From the NCBI GenBank assembly GCA_032250895.1, contig JAVVEZ010000041.1:1-30548 (forward strand): DNA of 30,548 nucleotides, read 5' to 3'. The DNA is from JAVVEZ01 sp032250895. GTDB lineage: Bacteria; Pseudomonadota; Gammaproteobacteria; Pseudomonadales; Pseudohongiellaceae. Within the stretch, counting starts at the first letter, position 1. The number at the start of each line of letters is the position of its first letter. A model generated the notes under the pieces. The model made no database searches. It worked only from the letters and a program-made list of their open reading frames with translations, and had not been told where the DNA came from. A program made the translations under genes and the position numbers. Positions 1 to 6,471 of this stretch are shown here, piece after piece.

Positions 1-1
1 G

Positions 2-190
2 CCTGCACCGCCACGCCGGCGTGCAGTGAGAAACCGCCGGCCTTGGCTACCTGGCCGTGTCCGCGTGAAAGTCCCAAACCGCTTTGGCGGCGAAACTTCA
101 GTCATGGAATATTGGCTGGACCCGAAGCAGCGGGCCGATGTCCGGAGGTGGATAGCAGATCCTGTAACCAGCAGCGCCCACGCTCAATAA
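2..190 (+). CDS. 3' end of an unrecognised gene (partial)
   Basis: A reading frame is open from the left edge of the window and ends at TAA 188-190, giving at least 62 residues with a mixed, arginine-rich composition (for example MEYWLDPKQRADVRRW near the end). Its stop lies 10 bases before the next start codon, with the next gene's GGGAGG ribosome-binding site directly after it, as expected of two genes in one operon. I do not recognise the family. The true start is probably outside the window, although an internal ATG at 107 would give only 27 residues. Its position inside the putative integrated element suggests an element gene, but no function can be assigned. Confidence 0.4.
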   Translation, partial: PAPPRRRAVRNRRPWLPGRVRVKVPNRFGGETSVMEYWLDPKQRADVRRWIADPVTSSAHAQ

Positions 191-200
191 GGGAGGCTCT

Positions 201-569
201 ATGGGCAAGAAAAAAAATCCACTGCCTTTCGATAGGGCCGGCGGTGTTATAACGCTCCAGCGGCGTCTTATTGAGTCTGACGTCTATCTGAGGCTCTCCC
301 CGCCGGCCAAAGTCCTTATGACGCTGCTTCAAGTCCACTGGGCCAATGACAAACCTATCGGCTATGGTATCCGAGAGGCGGCAGACAAAATCCCATGCTC
401 ACGACGAACAGCCATGAGCGCATTTAAGGAACTTACAGAAGCCGGGTTTATCACGATGGTCAATGAATCTTTGTTCAACAGCAGGACCACTAGCAAGACG
501 CGGACCTGGAAGTTGAACTGGCTTCTCTACAAATACAAGCAGGCAACAAATGAATGGAAATCAAATTAA
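201..569 (+). CDS. Small winged-helix DNA-binding protein of an integrated element
   Basis: 122 residues. The central part (about residues 33-95) reads as a winged helix-turn-helix. A helix (LSPPAKVLMTLLQVHW) is followed by IREAADKIPCSRRTAMSAF, which fits a helix-turn-helix, and then FKELTEAGFITMV, which fits the last helix and wing. This 'if all copies are bound, recruit the next helper' arrangement is common in replication or regulatory proteins of phages, plasmids and integrative elements. The N-terminus is basic (GKKKN). The start is set by GGGAGG at 191-196, four bases before the ATG. The gene follows a partial gene by 10 bases and overlaps the next small ORF by 20 bases, so it is probably part of an operon. 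DNA binding is inferred from the fold pattern. Whether it starts replication or controls transcription cannot be decided here. Confidence 0.65.
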   Translation: MGKKKNPLPFDRAGGVITLQRRLIESDVYLRLSPPAKVLMTLLQVHWANDKPIGYGIREAADKIPCSRRTAMSAFKELTEAGFITMVNESLFNSRTTSKTRTWKLNWLLYKYKQATNEWKSN

Positions 570-798
570 AGTTACCAGTCCATATTTGATATCTATTGAA
601 GGCGTCATCGATTCTTGGGTCCTCCCAGAGGTCAAAAAAAAGTACGGACGCAGGGAAGCCGGAATCTGCCAAAAATTTTGCTTCCCAATTTTGCCCCACG
701 ATACCCTCATACCAGTAGATTTTTCTAATATAGAAGTAAAACTTCCACCGAAGATCAAGTGCCAAGCTACCGCTACAGCAAGGTACTTTACGTTTTAG
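550..798 (+). CDS. Hypothetical small protein, AT-rich gene
   Basis: 82 residues, starting inside the end of the winged-helix gene (20-base overlap) and ending at the first base of a 12-bp tandem repeat. It has no signal peptide, membrane segment or motif that I recognise. Base composition is clearly more AT-rich than the chromosome-like genes after 1185, in line with foreign origin. The overlap with an upstream gene on the same strand supports translation. Against it, the upstream Shine-Dalgarno match is poor (AGGC about nine bases before the ATG) and an overlapping open frame exists on the other strand. It may be a real accessory gene or a degraded one. Confidence 0.35.
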   Translation: MNGNQIKVTSPYLISIEGVIDSWVLPEVKKKYGRREAGICQKFCFPILPHDTLIPVDFSNIEVKLPPKIKCQATATARYFTF

Positions 799-820
799 GG
801 GCACGAATAGGGGCACGCTT
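797..820 (+). repeat. 12-bp tandem direct repeat, possible integrase arm sites
   Basis: Two adjacent copies read AGGGGCACGAAT and AGGGGCACGCTT (10 of 12 bases identical). They sit 48 bases before the tRNA-like attachment fragment. Short direct repeats next to an attachment core are typical arm-type binding sites for tyrosine integrases or excisionases. That role is inferred from position only. A related GGGGCACC occurs at 903-910. Confidence 0.5.
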
Positions 821-867
821 CGGACTTACCTCAAAATAACAGCATATATTTCAAATAGATATAGATT

Positions 868-891
868 CGGTTCGATTCCGCCCCTGCACCA
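868..891 (+). other. Putative attachment site: 3' fragment of a tRNA or tmRNA
   Basis: The segment contains GGTTCGATTCC, the T-loop with the end of its stem, followed by CGCCCCTGCACCA, which resembles a tRNA or tmRNA 3' end. No tRNA body lies upstream: the preceding 50 bases are AT-rich and cannot fold into the other arms, and the T-stem's 5' side pairs only in its last three positions. This is what remains at the far end when an element integrates into the 3' end of a tRNA or tmRNA gene. The sequence after 891 then behaves like host chromosome. The alignment of the acceptor end to a specific tRNA is not clean, so the target gene is not identified. Confidence 0.5.
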
Positions 892-1184
892 TTTCCGTTT
901 ATGGGGCACCATCCTAGATGCGACCACCCAAGATCCTGCTCATACTGCCGATAAGGCCAATGCTGGCATCCCTGCCTTCGACAGGGTGCTGTTTCAGAAT
1001 TTTCCTAAAGAATCGTCGTGGCCTTCCGATAATCCTTTGACAGCCTGAGTCTGTTCTGCGGAAACCTGTCGTTCCAAACCCATGCTGTGTCACAGCCGAA
1101 CCTTGCCTTGTTGTCGAAGGCATTCTGCAATACTGCCGCCATTGCCCCTGGGATCACGCCGACAGGGGAACACGGAGTTGGACA
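892..1184. other. Gene-free stretch before the c-di-GMP gene
   Basis: About 290 bases between the putative attachment site and the next gene. Short open frames on both strands show no recognisable protein, and I found no convincing promoter: a TTGACA at 1037-1042 lacks a -10 box at proper spacing. The only clear signal is a CGGAG-type ribosome-binding site about ten bases before the ATG at 1185. It may hold the promoter of that gene or degraded sequence left by integration. Confidence 0.5.
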
Positions 1185-4100
1185 ATGACCGCAGCCGATT
1201 TGCTGCCCATGTTGCAAAATGCGGCCATGCTGATGGCGATGGTGCTGGTCTATGATGTGGCCAAAAGCCGTTATCGTGATGCCGGCAGCCATACCATCCA
1301 GATTCTGAATGGCATCTGCATCGGCGCCATTGGCCTGCTCATCATGCTGACCCCGATGCAGTATGCCCCCGGCATCATTTTCGATACCCGCTCGATTCTG
1401 CTGGGTCTGAGTGGCCTGTTCTTCGGCCTGATACCCACCCTCGTGGCCATGCTGATAACGGCCATCGGCCGCTTTTATCTGGGCGGTGCTGCGGCCTGGA
1501 GCGGGGTGATCGTGGTGCTGTCATCCGGCGCTTTCGGCCTGCTCTGGCGTTATTTCCGCAAGCGGGAGCTGACCAGCCTCAAGCCCGCCGAGCTCTTTGG
1601 TTTCGGCATTGGGGTTCATCTGCTGATGATCGTCCTGCTGCTGACATTGCCCAGTCGTATTGCGGTTGACGTGATGGCCGCGATCACCATCCCGGTCATG
1701 CTCATCTACCCTCCCGTAACCCTGCTGGTGGGCATGTTGATGGTGAGTCGGCTGCGTCACCGCCAACTGGAAAAATACCTTGAAGAAAATGATCAGCGCC
1801 TGCGCCTGGCACTGTCCGCCTCCAACCAGGGTCTGTTCGACATCGACCTGCGCAGCGGCGAGATCGAGGCCGACAACAGCCATCTCAGGCGGCATGGCCA
1901 GGCTGGCTTGAAACTGCACCGGCACATCGATGACTGGCTGGCAGCCATCCATCCGGAGGAACGGGACAGGCTGCGCACCATCTATGACGACTGTGTCGCC
2001 GGCAGAATCAGCGGGTTCCGGGAAGAATTCCGCCAGTGCAATGCTGCCGGTGCCTGGCTGTGGATATTCGCGGCCGCCAGGCTGGCGGCCTGGGATGAGA
2101 AGGGCCGTCCCCTGCGTCTGCTGGGGACGCATATGGACATTACCAGCCGCAAGCAGGCCGCCGAAAAACTGCGGATTTTCCGGGCCCTGATCGATACCTC
2201 CATCGACGGCATCGAAGTTATCGATCCGGAAACCGCCCGCTTCCTGGACGTGAATGACTCGGCTTGCCGGGAACTCGGCTACAGCCGTGAAGAATGCCTG
2301 CAGCTGACGGTCTTCGATCTGGACCCCAAGCTCGACCATGCCAAGTTTCAGGACAGCATGAAGACTCTTCGCCAGGATGGATTTCTGCTCTGGGAGGGTT
2401 TCCACACGCGCAAGGACGGTTCGCGCTATCCGGTGGAAGTCAATCTGAAACATGCCGTTGTGGAGCGGGAATATCTGGTGGCCGTGGTGCGCAACATTAC
2501 ACTGCGCAAGCAATCGGAGGATGCCCTGAAGCTGGCCGCCCTGGTGTTTCAGCACAGCCGCGAAGGCATGCTGGTCACGGACACCAGCAACCGCATCATC
2601 GATGCCAATCCCACCTTCAGCCGGGTGACCGGCTACAGCCGGGAGGAGGTGCTGGGGCAGACCCCGGCCCTGCTCAAATCCGGGCGCCAGTCCGACCAAT
2701 TCTACCAGGAGCTGTGGGCGGCTCTGCACCATCAGGGGCACTGGTCCGGGGAAATCTGGAACCGGCGCAAGAACGGCGAAATCTATCCGGAATGGCTGTC
2801 CATCAATGCCGTGTACAATGACCAGGGCCAGGTCGAGCGCTGGGTTTCCCAGTTTTCCGACATCAGCGACAAGCGCGATGCCGAACAGATGATCTGGCAT
2901 CAGGCCAATTACGATGTCCTGACCGGCCTGCCCAACCGGCGCATGTTCTATGATCGCCTGGACCAGGAAATCAAGCACGCGCAGCGCACCCGCCAGGGGC
3001 TGGCCCTGTTGTTCCTCGACCTCGACCACTTCAAGGAAGTGAATGACACCCTGGGACACAGTGTGGGTGATATGCTGCTCCGACAGGCGGCCGAACGTCT
3101 TCGGAAATGCCTGCGTGAATCCGATACCATTGCCCGTCTGGGCGGGGACGAATTCATGCTGATCCTGGGCGGTCGCAATGATGCCAGCCTGGTCGGCGAT
3201 GCCGCGCAAAAAGTGCTGTGGACCCTGGCGGAACCCTTCCATCTCTCAGGCAAGGTTGCCTATGTTTCTTCCAGTATCGGCATCACCCTGTATCCGGAAG
3301 ACGCCCGCGATATCGAAAGCCTGCTGAAGAATGCCGACCAGGCCATGTACCGGGCCAAACGGGACGGTCGCAACCGCTATCAGTATTTCACTCCGGCGCT
3401 GCAGGCAGCCGTTACCCAGCGCATGGAGATGACCAACGATCTCCGGGAAGCCCTGGCCAATGGCCACCTGAGCGTTGCCTATCAGCCGATCGTGGAACTG
3501 GCCAGCGGCAAAATTCTGAAGGCCGAGGCCCTGATCCGCTGGCAGCATCCGCTCAAGGGCGCCATCAGCCCCGCGCAATTCATTCCGATTGCCGAAGAAA
3601 CCGGGCTGATCAATGCCATCGGAGATATCGTGTTTCAGGACGTATTGATCAGGGCCAAACGCTGGCGGCAGATTCAGCCTCATTTTCAAATCAGCTTCAA
3701 CCGCTCCCCGGTCCAGTTCAGCAGCCACTGGCAGCCGGATCATGAGGGCTGGCTTGCAGCCCTGAGCGAGGCCGGACTGCCTGGCAGGAGCATCGCCGTG
3801 GAAATTACCGAGGGTCTGCTGCTCGATGCCCGGCCCTATGTCCACGAACAACTGCTGGCCTTGCGCGATGCCGAAGTGGAAGTGGCCATCGATGATTTCG
3901 GCACGGGTTATTCATCGCTGTCCTATCTCAGGAAATTCAGTATCGACTACCTCAAGATCGACCGCTCCTTTGTCAGCAACCTGGGTCCGGACAGTGAAGA
4001 CATGGCCGTGTGCGAGGCCATCATTACCATGGCGCACCGGCTGGGTCTGAAGGTGATTGCCGAAGGCGTCGAGACCCTCGAACAGCAGGCCCTGCTGCTG

Positions 4101-4244
4101 ATGGCAGGCTGTGACCTTGGCCAGGGTTTTGTTTTTTCAAAGGCCGTGGCAGCCAGGGAATTTGAAGCACTGCTCGACAGGGACTGTGATACAGCCCCCC
4201 AATCATCATCCATTGGAAAGAAAAACGAAACTTGCCTTGATTGA
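1185..4244 (+). CDS. Membrane c-di-GMP enzyme: 5TM-PAS-GGDEF-EAL
   Basis: 1019 residues. Residues 1-190 hold about five or six membrane segments like the 5TM region of LytS-type sensors. Three PAS-like domains follow (about 200-325, 328-445, 448-565), each ending in the usual ITxRK or ISDKR linker. A GGDEF domain (about 575-735) has an intact GGDEF motif at 653-657 and an RxxD inhibitory site (RESD, 644-647) exactly five residues before it. An EAL domain (about 750-995) keeps EAL 781-783, DDFGTGYSS 903-911 and EGVE 960-963. Both catalytic motifs look complete, so it could make and break cyclic di-GMP. Which activity dominates cannot be read from sequence. The PAS array suggests redox, oxygen or small-ligand sensing. 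It stands alone, as a likely single-gene unit convergent with cysQ. Confidence 0.92.
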   Translation: MTAADLLPMLQNAAMLMAMVLVYDVAKSRYRDAGSHTIQILNGICIGAIGLLIMLTPMQYAPGIIFDTRSILLGLSGLFFGLIPTLVAMLITAIGRFYLGGAAAWSGVIVVLSSGAFGLLWRYFRKRELTSLKPAELFGFGIGVHLLMIVLLLTLPSRIAVDVMAAITIPVMLIYPPVTLLVGMLMVSRLRHRQLEKYLEENDQRLRLALSASNQGLFDIDLRSGEIEADNSHLRRHGQAGLKLHRHIDDWLAAIHPEERDRLRTIYDDCVAGRISGFREEFRQCNAAGAWLWIFAAARLAAWDEKGRPLRLLGTHMDITSRKQAAEKLRIFRALIDTSIDGIEVIDPETARFLDVNDSACRELGYSREECLQLTVFDLDPKLDHAKFQDSMKTLRQDGFLLWEGFHTRKDGSRYPVEVNLKHAVVEREYLVAVVRNITLRKQSEDALKLAALVFQHSREGMLVTDTSNRIIDANPTFSRVTGYSREEVLGQTPALLKSGRQSDQFYQELWAALHHQGHWSGEIWNRRKNGEIYPEWLSINAVYNDQGQVERWVSQFSDISDKRDAEQMIWHQANYDVLTGLPNRRMFYDRLDQEIKHAQRTRQGLALLFLDLDHFKEVNDTLGHSVGDMLLRQAAERLRKCLRESDTIARLGGDEFMLILGGRNDASLVGDAAQKVLWTLAEPFHLSGKVAYVSSSIGITLYPEDARDIESLLKNADQAMYRAKRDGRNRYQYFTPALQAAVTQRMEMTNDLREALANGHLSVAYQPIVELASGKILKAEALIRWQHPLKGAISPAQFIPIAEETGLINAIGDIVFQDVLIRAKRWRQIQPHFQISFNRSPVQFSSHWQPDHEGWLAALSEAGLPGRSIAVEITEGLLLDARPYVHEQLLALRDAEVEVAIDDFGTGYSSLSYLRKFSIDYLKIDRSFVSNLGPDSEDMAVCEAIITMAHRLGLKVIAEGVETLEQQALLLMAGCDLGQGFVFSKAVAAREFEALLDRDCDTAPQSSSIGKKNETCLD

Positions 4245-4265
4245 CCCGGGGCGACGGCAAGAGGC

Positions 4266-5117
4266 TTACTCAGGGCTCCCGTCAGCACCTTGCTGCCGAC
4301 CGGATGACAACTGCAGCCAGGGATAACGGGGGTCGCCCAGGGCAAAGAAATGCGGATTCAGGATATCCGCCTTGCGGTTGTAGCGATAGGGTGTGAAATC
4401 GCTGTCGGTCAGCAGGCCGCCAGCAGCTTCCAGCACAGCCTGTGCCGCCGCCGTATCCCATTCCGAGGTCGGCGCCAGGCGCGGGTAGATGTCCGCACGG
4501 CCTTCTGCCACCAGGCAAATCTTCAGGGAACTGCCCATGCTCACCAATTCCAGCTCAGGAAAGTGACAGCGGGCCCGATTCAGCCATTGCTCCAGAATCT
4601 CGCCACGATGACTGCGACTGGCAACCACGGTGAGCCGCCTCTGGCCGGGGCTGACGCTCGCCGTGCTGATGCTGAAGGCTTCGCCTTCCTGTTCTTCCTT
4701 GCAGGCGCCATGCCCCGTCACGCCGCTGTAAAGAATATCCTGCACGGGGACATAGACGACACCCAGCACCGGCACACCCTCGTCGATCAGTGCGATATTG
4801 ACGGTAAACTCGCCATTGCGTTTGATAAATTCCTTGGTGCCGTCAAGAGGATCCACCAGCCAGTAGCGCTGCCAGTGCTGCCTTGTCGCCCAGGGGATGG
4901 CCAGCGCTTCTTCCGACAGCACGGGCAATTCGGGCGTCAGTGCCTGCAAGGCTTTCGCAATCACCTGATGGGCGGCCAGATCGGCCTGGGTCACGGGAGA
5001 CGCATCCGCCTTGTGCTCGACGTCAACGGGACCGGCGGCGTGGTAAACACCCAGAATGGCCGCCCCTGCAGCACGGCTGATGGCCTTGACCGGTTCCAGT
5101 AATGCGGGGATATTCAT
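4266..5117 (-). CDS. cysQ: 3'(2'),5'-bisphosphate nucleotidase CysQ
   Basis: 283 residues from the ATG at 5117, chosen because AAGGAAG lies nine bases upstream and the protein then begins like the family; an upstream in-frame start would add 20 unlikely residues. It hydrolyses 3'-phosphoadenosine 5'-phosphate, the by-product of sulfate assimilation, to AMP and phosphate. Metal-binding motifs of the inositol-monophosphatase fold are intact: SEE at 68-70, DPLDGTKEF from residue 89, and EWDTAAAQAVLEAAGG near residue 220. It is divergent from yrfG across 80 bases, an arrangement also known in Pseudomonas, where cysQ, nudE and yrfG are neighbours. It converges with the c-di-GMP gene 21 bases away. 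Confidence 0.93.
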   Translation of the reverse strand: MNIPALLEPVKAISRAAGAAILGVYHAAGPVDVEHKADASPVTQADLAAHQVIAKALQALTPELPVLSEEALAIPWATRQHWQRYWLVDPLDGTKEFIKRNGEFTVNIALIDEGVPVLGVVYVPVQDILYSGVTGHGACKEEQEGEAFSISTASVSPGQRRLTVVASRSHRGEILEQWLNRARCHFPELELVSMGSSLKICLVAEGRADIYPRLAPTSEWDTAAAQAVLEAAGGLLTDSDFTPYRYNRKADILNPHFFALGDPRYPWLQLSSGRQQGADGSPE

Positions 5118-5137
5118 GCGGGGGCTTCCTTTGGGGC

Positions 5138-5143
5138 TATAAT
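5138..5143 (+). promoter_or_regulatory. Candidate -10 box for yrfG-hslR
   Basis: A perfect TATAAT on the plus strand lies 55 bases before the yrfG start, but there is no good -35 hexamer and no TG extension. It faces the cysQ -10 box, with only 11 bases between the two hexamers, so the two promoters may compete. Confidence 0.3.
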
Positions 5144-5154
5144 TGCAGGCCCGG

Positions 5155-5160
5155 ATTATA
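5155..5160 (-). promoter_or_regulatory. Candidate -10 box for cysQ
   Basis: On the minus strand the sequence reads CGGGTATAATCCGGGCC. TATAAT is a perfect -10 hexamer and leaves a 5' leader of roughly 30 bases before the cysQ ATG. The -35 region (CTTATC at 17 bases) is weak. The -10 box and GC-rich discriminator resemble those before argH and gshB. Confidence 0.45.
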
Positions 5161-5197
5161 CCCGAAAGCCCGGCCACGATAAGGAGACAAAGCCACC

Positions 5198-5866
5198 ATG
5201 ATCAAGTGGTCAGACATCGACACCGTGCTGCTGGATATGGACGGCACCCTGCTGGATCTGTCCTTCGACAATTTTTTCTGGCTGGAATACCTGCCCGCAC
5301 GTTATGCCAGTCAGCAGTCCCTGCCATTGGCCCAGGCCAGGGCCCGGCTCGCAGAGCTTTCCAGCACCCTGCAGGGCAGCCTCAACTGGTACTGTCTGGA
5401 TCACTGGTCAGCCACCCTCGGCCTCGATGTCGAGGCCCTCAAGCAGGAAGTCCGCGAGCATATCCGCTTTCGTCCCGGCGCGGCCGATTTTCTGTCACAT
5501 CTGCGCAAACTCGCCAAACCGAGCATCCTGATCACCAATGCACACCCCCGGTCATTGGCCCTCAAGCTTGCCGCCTCCGGCCTGCATCGGCACCTGGATC
5601 GACTGGTAAGCTCCCACGAGTTTGCGCTGGCCAAGGAAAATCCCGGCTTCTGGCACAAGTTCCGGGAGCGGGAACAGCTCGACCTGTCACGCTGTCTGTT
5701 TCTTGATGACAATCCCGCCGTGCTGGCCTGCGCCCGCCGGGAAGGCGTTGGTCATCTGCTGCAGGTTCTGCAACCCGATACCCGCATGCAGCCCCGGCCG
5801 GCAAGTGAGTTCCCGGGCCTGCTCGATTTCGCCGAACTCATGGACCCCGCCAATGAAAAAGACTGA
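5198..5866 (+). CDS. yrfG: GMP/IMP nucleotidase YrfG, HAD family
   Basis: 222 residues, the usual length. HAD motif I is DMDGT at residues 13-17, motif II is the threonine of ITNAHP (about 111), the conserved lysine is in LAKENPGFW (about 146), and motif III is FLDDN (about 168). The large cap inserted after motif I is typical of this subfamily, whose E. coli member dephosphorylates GMP and IMP. The start has AAGGAG at 5181-5186, 11 bases upstream, a slightly long spacing. The next gene, hslR, starts 14 bases before this one ends, and yrfG-hslR is also the E. coli order, which supports both names. The cytoplasmic purine-nucleotide role is inferred from family membership. Confidence 0.88.
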   Translation: MIKWSDIDTVLLDMDGTLLDLSFDNFFWLEYLPARYASQQSLPLAQARARLAELSSTLQGSLNWYCLDHWSATLGLDVEALKQEVREHIRFRPGAADFLSHLRKLAKPSILITNAHPRSLALKLAASGLHRHLDRLVSSHEFALAKENPGFWHKFREREQLDLSRCLFLDDNPAVLACARREGVGHLLQVLQPDTRMQPRPASEFPGLLDFAELMDPANEKD

Positions 5867-6290
5867 CCCGAAAAAAGCCCCGGGTGGCAACCCTGACGCG
5901 GCTGCTATCAAGGTACGCCTGGACAAATGGCTGTGGGCCGCACGCTTTTTCAAGACCCGCAGCCTGGCGAAACAGGCCATCGATGGCGGCAAGGTCCACT
6001 GCAACGGCGGCCATTGCAAGAGCAGCCGTGAAATAGAAGTGGGCTTCAGCCTGGTAATCCGTCAGGGTCGGGATGAAAAAACCGTCATCGTGAAAGCCCT
6101 GTCGGTCCAGCGTCAGGGAGCGCCCCAGGCCGCCCTGCTCTACGAGGAAACACCTGACAGCATAGCCCGGCGCGAGCTGCTGGCGACCCAGCGCAAGGTC
6201 GATAACGCCCTCGATCCTGCCCAGGCGGGTCGTCCGGACAAACAGGGACGACGCCGGATTCACCAGTTCAGGGCGCTCAACCAGGTCTGA
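5853..6290 (+). CDS. hslR: Ribosome-associated heat-shock protein Hsp15
   Basis: 145 residues. An S4 RNA-binding domain starts at IKVRLDKWLWAARFFKTRS and runs to about residue 85, followed by a basic C-terminal tail (RPDKQGRRRIHQF), both as in E. coli Hsp15 (133 residues). Hsp15 binds 50S subunits carrying a stalled nascent chain with tRNA and helps to recycle them. The ATG at 5853 was chosen over an upstream in-frame start because everything before it is the out-of-frame shadow of yrfG. The 14-base overlap with yrfG implies translational coupling. A good terminator follows immediately, so yrfG-hslR is a two-gene transcription unit. Confidence 0.9.
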   Translation: MKKTDPKKAPGGNPDAAAIKVRLDKWLWAARFFKTRSLAKQAIDGGKVHCNGGHCKSSREIEVGFSLVIRQGRDEKTVIVKALSVQRQGAPQAALLYEETPDSIARRELLATQRKVDNALDPAQAGRPDKQGRRRIHQFRALNQV

Positions 6291-6332
6291 GCCCCGGCGT
6301 GAAAATTGTCTGTACCGGGCTCTGTTTTTTTT
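6289..6332 (+). terminator. Intrinsic terminator after hslR
   Basis: GAGCCCCGG at 6289-6297 pairs with CCGGGCTC at 6315-6322, with one bulged C and a 17-base loop. A run of eight T follows at 6325-6332. The stem begins inside the hslR stop codon. It should end the yrfG-hslR transcript before gshA. Confidence 0.7.
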
Positions 6333-6374
6333 GCATAATCGCCATCCAAATTTTCAGGGTTTTGGCGTTGATTT

Positions 6375-6407
6375 CCTGATTAGCTGCGGCCAACTGCAAT
6401 AATCAGG
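6375..6407 (+). repeat. 8-bp perfect inverted repeat upstream of gshA
   Basis: CCTGATTA (6375-6382) and TAATCAGG (6400-6407) are perfect inverted copies separated by 17 bases, lying 65 bases before the gshA start. It could form an RNA hairpin in the leader or be a two-fold operator. There is no T-run after it, so it is not a terminator. Confidence 0.4.
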
Positions 6408-6471
6408 CAGGACGAAGGGCGCGTGGGATAACGCCGCTACGCTCTGCCAGAAACCAATCAGGAATGTCGTC

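Noticed and set aside
816..891. Complete tRNA gene ending at 891
   Set aside because: Only the T-arm and 3' end are recognisable; the upstream 50 bases are AT-rich and cannot form acceptor, D and anticodon arms.
1037..1065. TTGACA as a promoter of the c-di-GMP gene
   Set aside because: The -35 is perfect, but no -10-like hexamer occurs 15-19 bases downstream.
1521..3242. 573-codon open frame on the minus strand inside the c-di-GMP gene
   Set aside because: It is the antisense shadow of a GC-rich gene. Its translation is rich in H, Q and G without domains, while the plus strand encodes clear PAS, GGDEF and EAL motifs.
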